From positions 6,138,001 through 6,202,000 of the forward strand of contig NZ_JADOTY010000001.1 in NCBI RefSeq assembly GCF_015751785.1: a DNA stretch of 64,000 bases, in the 5' to 3' direction. Position numbers and translations under genes: made by a program. Below the pieces are notes generated by a model. It had not been told where the DNA came from and searched no databases. It saw only the letters and a list, made by a program, of their open reading frames with translations. The stretch is from Micromonospora vinacea. GTDB lineage: Bacteria > Actinomycetota > Actinomycetes > Mycobacteriales > Micromonosporaceae. Within the stretch, counting starts at the first letter, position 1, and each line of letters opens with the position of its first letter. This document shows, in pieces, positions 51,538 to 60,097 of the stretch.

Positions 51538-53885
51538 CCGGGATGCGCGCGATCCGGACGGGTCTGGTTCTTGCGGGAGTGCTGGTGCTCCTCGCCCCCC
51601 AGGCGGCGTCCGCCGTTGTCACCGTTGAACCTGGCCTCCAGACGGAGTACGCGGGCTGCGTCGGGCAGATTCGCAGCTCCGGCAACGGCAAGGTACTCGA
51701 AGAACTGGAACGCTCCGGAAAGAGGATCCGGGTCCGTGAGCCCATCGTCGACTCGGAGAGCAGCACCACCAAGTACATCCCGGGTAGTGACGTGCAGATC
51801 AACTGGGTGCCGAAGAACGACGGGCGGGCGCTGCCGGAGGAGGGCGCGGGCTTCACCGAGGATCAGTGCGCCACCCTCATCCACGAGATGAACCATGCCC
51901 TCGACCTGGCCAACGGCATCGAGCGGGGCCAGTTCTGTACGCAGGGCGGCCAGTTGGCCAGCAAGGTGGATCCCGGCGAGGTGCACGCGGTGCTGGCGGA
52001 GAACGCGTACCGCAAGGCCGTGGGTGTGCCGCTGCGCACGACGTACAGCGGGCTGCCGCTGCCGTCGAACGGCAAGGACTGCGACAAGCCCAGGCCCCGA
52101 CCGCCCGGCGGTGGTGGTTGTTCGATCTCGGTTATCGGCAAGGGTTACCGGTGCGCGAACAGCAACGGCGACCCGCACCTGCTCACCTACGACGGTCTGC
52201 GGTACGGCTTCCAGGCCGCCGGGGAGTTCGTGCTGACCCGCTCGACAGCCGATGACTTCGAGGTCCAGGTACGACAGACGATGTTCCCGGCCAGTTCGGT
52301 GGTGGCCGTCAACTCGGCCGTCGCCGCTCGGGTGGCCGGTGACCGAGTCGGCGTGTACGTCACACCCGACGGCCCGGCGGTCCGGGTGAACGGCGCCGCC
52401 CCGGTGTCCGCGCCCGACGGGGTGAAGCTTCCGCGCGGCGGCACCGTCACCACCTGGGGAGACGGCACGGTGACGGTGGAATGGCCGGACGGCACCCGGC
52501 TGACCGCGCAGCCGATCGGCGTGTGGGGGCTGAGCGTGAGCGTCGGCGCGCCCACCGCCCGGGCCGGAACGCTGGAGGGTCTGCTCGGCGACCACGACGG
52601 TGACCCCGGCGACGACCTGACCGTGCGCAACGGGAAGCGGGTGCCGCAGCCGCCCACGTTCGAGGCGCTGTACCCCGGCTTCGCCGACAGTTGGCGCGTC
52701 GAGGCGCAACGGTCGCTGTTCGACTACGAGCCGGGGCAGAACACCGGCACATTCACCGACCGGCGCTTCCCGGACCGGCTGCTCACCGTCCGGGACCTGC
52801 CCAACCGGGCCACCGCCGAACTGGTCTGCCGGCGAGCCGGTGTCACCGATCCGCAGATCTTCGCCGACTGTGTGCTCGACGTCGGTCTCACCGGGCAGGT
52901 GGCGTTCGCCGAGGACGCCGCCCGCTCCCAGCGCGACGTGCCCGCTGCCGGTGATGTCGACCTGGCGGTGACCCGGGCCGGCGCCACGGCCGCGATGAAG
53001 GTGCCGGGCCGGGCCGGTCAGAAGATCTTCGTGGAGGTGCCCGCCGCCACCGTGCCGGATCGGTGCGGCGTGTTGCTGCTGCTCGACCCGCAGGGCCGTC
53101 AGCTGGCTACCGGCTGCGTCATCTCCGGTGTCGGCTTCATCGACACGACCACGTTGACCGCCACCGGCGACCATGAGGTGGTACTCGACCCGTGGGATGC
53201 CGACCTCGGTCGGGCGACGGTACGGGTCGTTGCGGTGACCGACGAGGAGAAGACCCTCACGCTGGACGGGCCCGCGGTCCGGGCGACGCTCGCCCAACCG
53301 GGCGCGATCAGCCGCCTGTCCTTCGACGGACGCGCCGGCCAGAAGGTCTTCCTCCAGGTCACCGACGCCACGGTGCCGGACCGGTGCAACCTGCTGCGCC
53401 TGCGGGACCCGGCCGGCGAACAGGTGACCAGCGGCTGCGTGATCGGCGGCAAGGGCCACGTCGACGGGTTCGTCCTACCGGCCAGCGGCCGGTACGTGCT
53501 GGAAGTCGACGGGACCTCCACCGACACCGGCGCGGCGGACGTGCGGCTGCGCGACGCTCACGACGAGCAGGCCGACACGGTGGCGGACGGCCGGGCCGCC
53601 ACACTGACGGTCAGCCGACCCGGTGCGGTGAGCCGGTTGCGGTTCCCCGCCGACGCCGGTCGTCGCATCACCGTCGAGGTGACCGCCGCCAGCCTGCCGG
53701 ACCGGTGCGGGATTCTGCTCCTGAATGGCCCGGCCGGCGACACGGTGGGAAGCGGCTGCGTCATCGGCGGGACGGGGCGGTTCGAGACGGGTCCGCTGCC
53801 GAAGGGCGGCACGTACACCCTCGTGCTGGACCCGTGGGCGGACGACACCGGCTCGGGCACGGTCACCATGCGCCAGGGTCGCTGA
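51534..53885 (+). CDS. Secreted HEMNH-motif protein with VWD domain and three repeats
   Basis: A 783-residue exported protein. Signal peptide to about residue 27 (AASA-VV). Residues 30-180 carry a zinc-metallopeptidase-like motif LIHEMNHALD (His117, Glu118, His121) and a downstream ENAYRK that could give the third ligand, as in M91-type peptidases. A von Willebrand factor D-like domain follows (NSNGDPHLLTYDGLRYGFQAAGEFVL from 210, ending near LLGDHDGDPGDDL). The C terminus has three ~107-residue repeats with PDRC and a later GCVI, likely one disulphide each. Architecture not known to me; an adhesive or toxin-like protease is a guess. Confidence 0.75.
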   Translation: MTGMRAIRTGLVLAGVLVLLAPQAASAVVTVEPGLQTEYAGCVGQIRSSGNGKVLEELERSGKRIRVREPIVDSESSTTKYIPGSDVQINWVPKNDGRALPEEGAGFTEDQCATLIHEMNHALDLANGIERGQFCTQGGQLASKVDPGEVHAVLAENAYRKAVGVPLRTTYSGLPLPSNGKDCDKPRPRPPGGGGCSISVIGKGYRCANSNGDPHLLTYDGLRYGFQAAGEFVLTRSTADDFEVQVRQTMFPASSVVAVNSAVAARVAGDRVGVYVTPDGPAVRVNGAAPVSAPDGVKLPRGGTVTTWGDGTVTVEWPDGTRLTAQPIGVWGLSVSVGAPTARAGTLEGLLGDHDGDPGDDLTVRNGKRVPQPPTFEALYPGFADSWRVEAQRSLFDYEPGQNTGTFTDRRFPDRLLTVRDLPNRATAELVCRRAGVTDPQIFADCVLDVGLTGQVAFAEDAARSQRDVPAAGDVDLAVTRAGATAAMKVPGRAGQKIFVEVPAATVPDRCGVLLLLDPQGRQLATGCVISGVGFIDTTTLTATGDHEVVLDPWDADLGRATVRVVAVTDEEKTLTLDGPAVRATLAQPGAISRLSFDGRAGQKVFLQVTDATVPDRCNLLRLRDPAGEQVTSGCVIGGKGHVDGFVLPASGRYVLEVDGTSTDTGAADVRLRDAHDEQADTVADGRAATLTVSRPGAVSRLRFPADAGRRITVEVTAASLPDRCGILLLNGPAGDTVGSGCVIGGTGRFETGPLPKGGTYTLVLDPWADDTGSGTVTMRQGR
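52960..53880 (+). repeat. Three tandem coding repeats of about 321 bases
   Basis: The conserved PDRC codons begin near 53055, 53375 and 53697, so the unit is about 107 residues. Each unit also has an A-G-Q/R-K/R-I/V-F/T strand before PDRC, SGCVIGG-like sequence about 20 residues later, and an ending like LDPW-x-D. They sit at the C-terminal end of the VWD protein. Confidence 0.75.
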
Positions 53886-53927
53886 CTGCGGCGGCTGTTG
53901 TGGGGGGACGGCCCTTCCCGGATGAGC

Positions 53928-53967
53928 GTGATGCCTGTGAGTCATCTTGATGACCCACAGGCATCAC
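53928..53967. terminator. Bidirectional terminator after the VWD-protein gene
   Basis: GTGATGCCTGTG pairs with CACAGGCATCAC, and inside it GTCAT pairs with ATGAC around CTTG. It separates convergent genes. Confidence 0.85.
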
Positions 53968-54034
53968 ACACTTCGGGGAGTACGTCAGGGGCAACCCGAG
54001 CCGCAGTGACCATCGACGCCCCCTGGCCGATCGG

Positions 54035-56095
54035 TCAGCCGGTGGCGCAGACGGTGCCGTTGAGCGTGAATGCCGTGGGCAGCACGTTCGGCCCGCCGTA
54101 CGCGCCGACGAAGCCGGCGCTCACGGTGCCGCCGGCGGCGATCTGCCGGTTGTCGGCGGTGGGCGTGACCCGCACCGCGGTGCCGACCTGCTCCCAGGTG
54201 GCGCTCCAACCGCTGCTCACCTGCTGCCAGCCGGTGGGCCAGGTCCAGGTGAGCGTCCAGCCGTTGAGGGGGCTGGTCCCGTTGTTGATGATCTCGACGC
54301 CGCCGATGTAGCCGTTGCCCCAGTCGTTGTTGCTGGTGAAGCGGACGGTGCACGTACTGGCGGCGGGGCTGCCGGTGGCGAAGGTGAGCGGCGGTGAGGC
54401 CCAGGAGACCCGTCCGGCGGTGTCGCGGGCCAGCACGTTGACCGTGTACCTGCTGCCCGGCACGAGGTTGTCGACAGTGAACGATGTGGTCGTCGTCTCG
54501 CCGAGCTGCTCGCTGACCGCGCCGTGCTGCCGGTGCACCTCGTACTTCGCGATCGGACTGCCGCCGGGGGTGGCCGCCGGCCAGCTGATCGTCGCGGCGC
54601 GGTCGGTGACGCCACTCGCGGTCGGCTGGCCCGGTGCCGTCGGCCGGCCGGCGGTCGCGCCGGCCGGGCGCAGCACCAGCGTGGTCAACGAGTACGCCGG
54701 CAACGTCCGGCTGGTCGCCGAGCCGGACTGGCTGGTGGCGATGCCGGTGGCGCCGTTGATGAGGGTGGAGACCGTCGGCGCGCCGGCCGACGGGGCGAAC
54801 CCGGCGTAGTCGATGGTGACCGGGTGGTCGTTGTCCGGGTCCTTGTTCACCAGCAGCACGGCGAGGTCACCGTTGCTGCGGCGGACCGCGTGGGCGGTGA
54901 CCAGGGGCTCGTCGGTGCCGGCGCGAACGAACTGGTCGCCGGTCTTCGCGAAGAGCTTCATCATGCTCAGACCGTGGTACGGCGCGAACGGTGTGTTCAG
55001 CGGCGGTTGGCACACCGAGCCGTCCTCGGTGCAGGCGCCGCTGGAGAGCATCCCGAAGTCGCCGTAGTCGGTCTGGCCGGCCACCTGCGTCACGGCGCCC
55101 ATGCCGTTGTGCACGTTCCACCAGTGGGCGGTGAAGACACCGTTCTCCAGCAGTCCGCTGTAGACGTCGGCCAGGAAGAGCGCCGCCGGCTGGGTGTTCC
55201 GGCCAGCGTCGACGTTCAGCTCGGTGAAGCTGATACCGATCCGGTCGGCGTCCGCGCCGGCGTACCGGGCGAGTTGCTGCCGCAGCAGGTAGGTGGCGTC
55301 GGGAAGGTGGTCGACGCGGGCCAGCGACTCGGCGGCGGTGCCGCCCGGGTACCAGTGCACGTCCACGAAGTCGATTTTCGGACCGGCGATGGAGAGCACC
55401 GTCTGGTTCCACGGGCCTGGGTCGCTGCCGGCGGTGATCCCGTCCGGCCAGTTGCCCGGCATGGTCAGCACCGCCCCGACCTTGATGCTCGGGTCGACAG
55501 CCTTCATCGCGTCGGCGTACTCGACGACCAGCCTCGCGTACTGTGTCGCGCTCTTGTCCGGGTGGTCGTCCGCCTCCCACGCGGACCCGTAGTGGCCGTT
55601 GCCGTAGTTCTCGTTGCCGACGGTCCAGTAGCGCGCGTCGTATCCCTTAGTCACGTTGGCGTACCGCACCCAGTCGGCGGCCTCGGCGGGCGTGCCGGTG
55701 CCGTAGTTCGCAATGATCATCGGTTGCGCGCCGACGCGCCGGACCGCCGCCATGAAGGTGTCGAAGTCGGTTCCCGGCGCGACGTAACCGCCGGGCGCTG
55801 TGTGGTCCTTCCAGTGGTAGATGTCGGCGTACGAGCCGCCGGGGTAGCGCATCATCTGCACGCCGGCATCTCTGAGCAGGTCCGACGTATCGGCGGTGCC
55901 GAGGTTCGAGTCCCAGATGGCGTGGTTGACGCCGAGGGCGGTGTCCGGCACGGTCGCCAGACCCGCGCGGGTGTTGACGGTGACGGTGACCGGGTCGGCC
56001 GCCGCGCTGGCGGTTGGTGGGTTGACGCCCGCGAGCGCGCTCGCGGCGAGCAGCAGGCCCGCCAGGAGTGTTGCGCGGGTCTTCGGTGTACGCAT
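54035..56095 (-). CDS. Secreted arabinofuranosidase-like glycosidase with Fn3 and CBM2
   Basis: A 686-residue exported enzyme. Signal peptide to about residue 32. The N-terminal ~480 residues form a clan-A type glycosidase close to GH51 alpha-L-arabinofuranosidases: GVNHAIWDSNLGTAD, MMRYPGGSYADIYHW, acid/base Glu in YWTVGNENYG and nucleophile Glu in ISFTELNVD. A fibronectin type III module follows (APGQPTASGVTDRAATISWPAA), then a C-terminal cellulose-binding CBM2 (CTVRFTSNNDWGNGYIGGVEI to NGTVCATG). It acts on plant cell-wall polysaccharide. GH family assignment is by resemblance only. Confidence 0.8.
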   Translation of the reverse strand: MRTPKTRATLLAGLLLAASALAGVNPPTASAAADPVTVTVNTRAGLATVPDTALGVNHAIWDSNLGTADTSDLLRDAGVQMMRYPGGSYADIYHWKDHTAPGGYVAPGTDFDTFMAAVRRVGAQPMIIANYGTGTPAEAADWVRYANVTKGYDARYWTVGNENYGNGHYGSAWEADDHPDKSATQYARLVVEYADAMKAVDPSIKVGAVLTMPGNWPDGITAGSDPGPWNQTVLSIAGPKIDFVDVHWYPGGTAAESLARVDHLPDATYLLRQQLARYAGADADRIGISFTELNVDAGRNTQPAALFLADVYSGLLENGVFTAHWWNVHNGMGAVTQVAGQTDYGDFGMLSSGACTEDGSVCQPPLNTPFAPYHGLSMMKLFAKTGDQFVRAGTDEPLVTAHAVRRSNGDLAVLLVNKDPDNDHPVTIDYAGFAPSAGAPTVSTLINGATGIATSQSGSATSRTLPAYSLTTLVLRPAGATAGRPTAPGQPTASGVTDRAATISWPAATPGGSPIAKYEVHRQHGAVSEQLGETTTTSFTVDNLVPGSRYTVNVLARDTAGRVSWASPPLTFATGSPAASTCTVRFTSNNDWGNGYIGGVEIINNGTSPLNGWTLTWTWPTGWQQVSSGWSATWEQVGTAVRVTPTADNRQIAAGGTVSAGFVGAYGGPNVLPTAFTLNGTVCATG

Positions 56096-56459
56096 GGGCG
56101 GGGGTTCCTTCGCGCAGATGAGTCGCCCGCCCGGTCAGGGTGCGACGCGGTGACGGGCGAGCCCATGGAGGGATGACTCTCGTTGGTCCATCGCTTGTGT
56201 CACCGTCCCCCGGAGATCACATCTGGATCCCGGCTGCCCAGTGGACGGGTGTCAGCCCCGCGCGCGGCTCTTCATCGACGTACCACAATGGCACTGTCGG
56301 CTCGACAATCTCAAGGTGCGCGGCACTCGGACCGCAGCGCACGGGATCGACAGACGTCATACGTTACGCCTTGACGAACGGCATGTTATCGCTCACAGTC
56401 GATGCGAGGCGACCAGCGTCCGTGGCCGGGTCCCCGACTCACGACAAGAGGAACCGCCG
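56096..56459. other. Divergent regulatory region of the arabinofuranosidase-like and esterase genes
   Basis: No gene is seen in 364 bases. It holds TTGACG (56371-56376), a weak -10 CACAGT (56394-56399) and between them GTTATCGCTCAC (56385-56396), which matches 10 of 12 positions of the palindrome GTTAGCGCTAAC found at 58235. A short repeat TGTCG-GCT-CGACA lies near 56298. This suggests LacI-type control of the esterase gene. Confidence 0.45.
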
Positions 56460-57794
56460 ATGAGATCAAGGATCGCACTGCTGGCCGCCGCGCTGGCGAC
56501 GGCCCTGGCGACGATGACGGCCGTGGTCACTGTCGCCACCCCGGCGTCGGCCGCGACGCTCACCCAGGTGACCAACTTCGGCACCAACCCCACGAACCTC
56601 CAGATGCACCTGTACGTGCCGGACCGGGTCGCGGCCCAGCCGGCACTGCTCCTGGCCCTGCACTACTGCACCGGCAGTGGTCCGGCGGTGCACAGCGGCT
56701 TCGGGCTCAGCACCCTCGCCGATCGCTACGGCTTCATCGTGATCTACCCGTCGGTGACCCGGAGCAGCAAATGTTGGGACGTCTCGTCGCCGCAGGCCCT
56801 GCGCCGCGACGGTGGCAGCGACCCGGTCGGGCTGAAGTCCATGGTCGACCACGTCCGGAGCCGCTACCCGGTCGATGCGACCCGGATCTCCGTGGGTGGG
56901 TTCTCCTCCGGCGCCATGATGACCAACGTGATGGTGGGCCTCTACCCGGACCTGTTCAACGCCGGGTTCAGCTCCTCCGGGGTCCCGTTCGGGTGCTTCG
57001 CCACCACCAACGGCGCGGAGTGGAACAGCGAGTGCTCCGGCGGACGGATCGTCAGGACCGGGCAGCAGTGGGGCGACCTGGTCCGCAGCGCCTACCCCGG
57101 CTACTCGGGCAAGCGTCCCCGGTTCCAGATCTGGCACGGCACCACCGACACCACCCTGAGCTACGTCAACTTCGGCGAGCAGATCAAGCAGTGGACCAAC
57201 GTGCAGGGTGTGTCGCAGACCCCCAGCTTCACCGACTCCCCGCAGACCAGCGCCACCCGTACCCGGTACGGGGGCACCGGCGGCACGGCCCCCGTGGAAG
57301 CGATCAGCTTCCAGGGGTACGGCCACTCCATCCCGTTCGACGCCGCGCAGGCCGTCCGGTTCCTCGGCCTCGACACCACGAGCCCGACCACCCCACCGCC
57401 CGGCGGCACGGCGGCGCCGCTGCGCAACACCGGCGCCAACCGCTGCCTGGACGTCCCGTCCCGGTCGCAGACCAACGGCACGCAGCTGGCGTTGTGGGAC
57501 TGCAACGGCGGCACCAACCAGCAGTGGACGTCGACCGCCACGAAACAACTCCAGGTGTACGGCACGAAGTGCCTGGATGCCGAGGGCGCCGGGACCTCAC
57601 CGGGCACCCGGGTGATCATCTGGGACTGCAATGGCGGCACCAACCAGCAGTGGAACGTCAACACCGACGGCACTGTCACCGGCGTGCAGTCCGGGCTGTG
57701 TCTGACGCCCAACGCCGCCGGGACCGCCAACGGCACCCCTGCGGTCCTGTCGAGCTGCAACGGCACGAACAGTCAGCGGTGGACCCGCAGCTGA
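56460..57794 (+). CDS. Secreted CE1-type (PHB depolymerase/acetylxylan esterase family) esterase with ricin-type lectin domain
   Basis: A 444-residue exported enzyme. Signal peptide 1-31 (TPASA-AT). The catalytic domain (about 32-305) has PALLLALHYCTGSG, the nucleophile elbow GGFSSGAMM with Ser149, IWHGTTDTTLSYVN with the catalytic Asp, and GYGHSIPFD with the His. The C-terminal third is a beta-trefoil ricin-B lectin domain with repeated C-x-D-x-x and WDCNGGTNQQW blocks for binding xylan or galactose. Likely removes acetyl or feruloyl groups from xylan. GAGG about ten bases upstream supports ATG 56460. Confidence 0.85.
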   Translation: MRSRIALLAAALATALATMTAVVTVATPASAATLTQVTNFGTNPTNLQMHLYVPDRVAAQPALLLALHYCTGSGPAVHSGFGLSTLADRYGFIVIYPSVTRSSKCWDVSSPQALRRDGGSDPVGLKSMVDHVRSRYPVDATRISVGGFSSGAMMTNVMVGLYPDLFNAGFSSSGVPFGCFATTNGAEWNSECSGGRIVRTGQQWGDLVRSAYPGYSGKRPRFQIWHGTTDTTLSYVNFGEQIKQWTNVQGVSQTPSFTDSPQTSATRTRYGGTGGTAPVEAISFQGYGHSIPFDAAQAVRFLGLDTTSPTTPPPGGTAAPLRNTGANRCLDVPSRSQTNGTQLALWDCNGGTNQQWTSTATKQLQVYGTKCLDAEGAGTSPGTRVIIWDCNGGTNQQWNVNTDGTVTGVQSGLCLTPNAAGTANGTPAVLSSCNGTNSQRWTRS

Positions 57795-57842
57795 CGCGGT
57801 GACCGACGTCGGCGTACCCCGTCGGTTGCTCATGCGGCGTGT

Positions 57843-57873
57843 GGCCCGGCTCGGGATCCTTCCGAGCCGGGCC
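57843..57873 (+). terminator. Terminator after the esterase gene
   Basis: Perfect 12-base-pair stem GGCCCGGCTCGG/CCGAGCCGGGCC with a 7-base loop, 49 bases after the stop. Confidence 0.8.
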
Positions 57874-57925
57874 GGGTGGCGTCCCGCTGCTCGGGCCCGG
57901 ACTCCGAACAGCGGGACGCGACCCG
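57873..57925. repeat. Long imperfect palindrome
   Basis: Seventeen-base arms (57873-57889 and 57909-57925, core GCGTCCCGCTG) with one mismatch, and four further inner pairs (TCGG/CCGA). It directly abuts the terminator stem and can form a much longer cruciform than is usual for a terminator. Confidence 0.65.
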
Positions 57926-58348
57926 GCGGCCAGGGTCGAAACCGACGGTCGTCATCAGGGCGGCCCGGCTGCTCAGCGGTGTGCGCTGGGCATGTGAGCG
58001 GCCCGGTTGTCGTCGCACGACTGTCCCGGTTGCTGCGGTGCCCTGGAATCCCGGTGGCCGTTCATGCCTCGGCCGCGTGGCGCACGGGTCGCCCGATGGT
58101 GGTCCCGGGCCGTCTCGCGCCGGCCACGTGCCACCCGCCCCACGCCACGATCGTCGTCCGTCACGCCCTGAACCAGTGGCGACAGCTCCGTCACGCGGCC
58201 CGAGGTCGTTCGAGTATCGACGACTGTCCGTCACGTTAGCGCTAACAGTGAGCGATTGTCCATAGACAATGTTCTCTGTTTACCGCCGCCGGGTGGTTCG
58301 CGTGCACGCCGACGACAGTCGTGAGCGCGGGCGGAATAACCTTGCGGC
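57926..58348. other. Gene-free region with an orphan LacI-type operator
   Basis: No supported gene. Features: the motif TCCGTCACG three times (58157, 58187, 58227), a perfect palindrome GTTAGCGCTAAC (58235-58246), and ATTGTC-CATA-GACAAT (58255-58270). The palindrome is of the LacI operator kind often placed before xylan or arabinan genes, yet the next gene (58349) is a SanA-like protein 100 bases further on. Confidence 0.5.
58235..58246. promoter_or_regulatory. LacI-type operator GTTAGCGCTAAC
   Basis: Perfect 12-base palindrome with the central GCGC typical of LacI-family sites. A 10/12 match lies in the promoter region of the esterase gene (56385-56396). Confidence 0.6.
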
Positions 58349-59056
58349 ATGCGGGGACGATTCGGTGCGGCCAGGCGGTGGTACGGGGAGCACCGGCGGT
58401 TGGTCCGCCGGACGGTCCTCGCGCTCACGGTGGGAGCGGTGGCGCTGGCCGGGGGCACTGTGGCCAGCGTGACGTGGATCCGCGACACCGCGGAGGGCCA
58501 CCTCTACGGCGAGGCCGAGGTGCCGGACGCGCCGGTCGCCCTGGTCCTGGGCACCAAGGTGGACGCCGACGGCACGCCCTCACCCGTCCTCACGGCCCGG
58601 CTGGAGATCGCGCGGCGGCTGTTCGACGCCGGCAAGGTGCGGGCGATCCTCGTGTCGGGCGACAACATGAACGCCGACTACAACGAACCCGCCGCCATGC
58701 GGAACTGGCTGGTGGAGCGGGGTGTACCAGCGCACAAGGTGGTTCCGGACCACGCCGGTTTCGACACGTACGACTCATGTGCGCGCGCCGAGCGGATCTT
58801 CGGGGTGCGGCAAGCCACTGTGGTGACGCAGACCTTCCATCTTCCGCGTGCCGTGGCGCTGTGCCGACGCCTCGGCATCGACGCCAACGGCGTGGGTGAC
58901 GACAGCGCGAAGCGGTACGCCCAGACGTGGTGGTTCAGTTCGTCCCGGGAGAACGGCGCCTGCCTGAAGGCCGCGCTGGATCTGCTCTCCGGGCGGGATC
59001 CGGCGCACCTCGGCCGCCGGGAGACGGGCGTCGACGACGCGTTGCGCGCCGGCTGA
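58349..59056 (+). CDS. SanA/YdcF-like DUF218 membrane protein
   Basis: A 235-residue protein with one N-terminal transmembrane segment (TVLALTVGAVALAGGTVASVTW) and an extracellular DUF218 domain: ALVLGTKVDADGTPSPVLTARLEIARRLFDAGKVRAILVSGDN, DHAGFDTYDSCARAERIFG and VVTQTFHLPRAVALCRRLG. E. coli SanA affects envelope barrier function and vancomycin exclusion at high temperature; the reaction is unknown. It converges with the LacI gene six bases beyond its stop. Confidence 0.85.
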   Translation: MRGRFGAARRWYGEHRRLVRRTVLALTVGAVALAGGTVASVTWIRDTAEGHLYGEAEVPDAPVALVLGTKVDADGTPSPVLTARLEIARRLFDAGKVRAILVSGDNMNADYNEPAAMRNWLVERGVPAHKVVPDHAGFDTYDSCARAERIFGVRQATVVTQTFHLPRAVALCRRLGIDANGVGDDSAKRYAQTWWFSSSRENGACLKAALDLLSGRDPAHLGRRETGVDDALRAG

Positions 59057-59062
59057 CTGAGG

Positions 59063-60097
59063 TCACGACCGTGGTGGTGCGGCGCTGTCGCGGACGATGA
59101 GCTCGGTGGCGAGTTCGACCCGAGGGCTCTCGGTCCTCTCGCCTCCGGCGAGGCGCAGCACGGTACGCGCGGCCAGCATGCCCATCTCGGCCAGGGGTTG
59201 CCGGACTGTGGTCAGCGGCGGGGAGCACCACCGCACCTCCGGCAGGTCGTCGAAGCCGACCACGCTCACGTCGTCGGGCACCCGCAGGCCCCGTTTGCGG
59301 ACCGCCTCGTAGACACCGAGCGCCATCTGATCGCTGGAGGCGCAGATGGCGGTGGGCGGGTCGGGCAGGGCCAGCAGCTGCGTACCCGCTGTGAAGCCGG
59401 CCTCGTGGTAGAAGTTGCCCGGGCGGATCAGGGCGTCGTCGATGGGGATGCCGGCGGCGCTCAGAGCCGCGCGGTAGCCGTCCATCCGGGCCCGGCTGCA
59501 CATCAGGTGCGGCGGGCCGGCGATGAAGCCGATGCGGCGGTGGCCGAGGCTGATCAGGTACTGGTTGGCGCTGAGACTGCCCGCCCAGTTGGTGGCGCCG
59601 ATGGTGGGTGACTCCTGCGGGTCGACCCCGGCCGGGTCGATGATGACGACCGGCAGGTGGAGCCGTCGCAGCTCGGCCTGCAACGGTGGGTTCACCATCG
59701 AGGTCACGAAGATGATTCCCTCGGTGGAGCGGGTACGCATGTTGTCGAGCCACTGCTTGGCCGAGGAGATGCGCCAGTGGATGGCCGACACGACGGTGCC
59801 GACTCCGCTGGTCTGGCCGACGTCCTCCACCCCACGGATGATCTCCACGGCCCACGGGCTGTCCAGGTCGTTGAAGACCAGGTCGATGAGGGCGGCGTCG
59901 GTGCGCCTGGCCGGTGACCGGCGGCGGTAGCCGTGCCGGTTGAGCAGGGCCTCGACGCGTTCGCGGGTGTCGGGGGCGACGTCGGAGCGGCCGTTGATGA
60001 CCCGGGAGACGGTGGGCACGGAGACACCGGCCAACCGCGCGATCATGGCGATGGTGACGTTTCGGCCGTTCTCCGTGCCCACGGTCCCCCCTGTCAT
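59063..60097 (-). CDS. LacI-family repressor of the xyloside uptake cluster
   Basis: A 344-residue LacI/GalR regulator: helix-turn-helix VTIAMIARLAGVSVPTVSRVINGRSDVAPDTRERV (14-48) and sensor domain with VVIIDPAGVDPQES, GHRRIGFIAGPP and VVGFDDLPEVRWCSPPLTTVRQP. ATG 60097 overlaps the permease stop (ATGA); GTG 60082 is an alternative with AGGGGGG close by. It is the last gene of an importer operon divergent from a GH43 xylosidase gene, so a xylo-oligosaccharide response is likely (as for BxlR). Confidence 0.88.
   Translation of the reverse strand: MTGGTVGTENGRNVTIAMIARLAGVSVPTVSRVINGRSDVAPDTRERVEALLNRHGYRRRSPARRTDAALIDLVFNDLDSPWAVEIIRGVEDVGQTSGVGTVVSAIHWRISSAKQWLDNMRTRSTEGIIFVTSMVNPPLQAELRRLHLPVVIIDPAGVDPQESPTIGATNWAGSLSANQYLISLGHRRIGFIAGPPHLMCSRARMDGYRAALSAAGIPIDDALIRPGNFYHEAGFTAGTQLLALPDPPTAICASSDQMALGVYEAVRKRGLRVPDDVSVVGFDDLPEVRWCSPPLTTVRQPLAEMGMLAARTVLRLAGGERTESPRVELATELIVRDSAAPPRS

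Noticed and set aside
51444..53459. A 671-codon reverse open frame opposite the VWD protein
   Set aside because: Shadow of the forward gene; no ribosome-binding site, no domain.
57799..58239. A 146-codon forward frame in the gap after the esterase gene
   Set aside because: It runs through two hairpins and has no recognisable segment or ribosome-binding site; the gap is better read as regulatory or remnant DNA.
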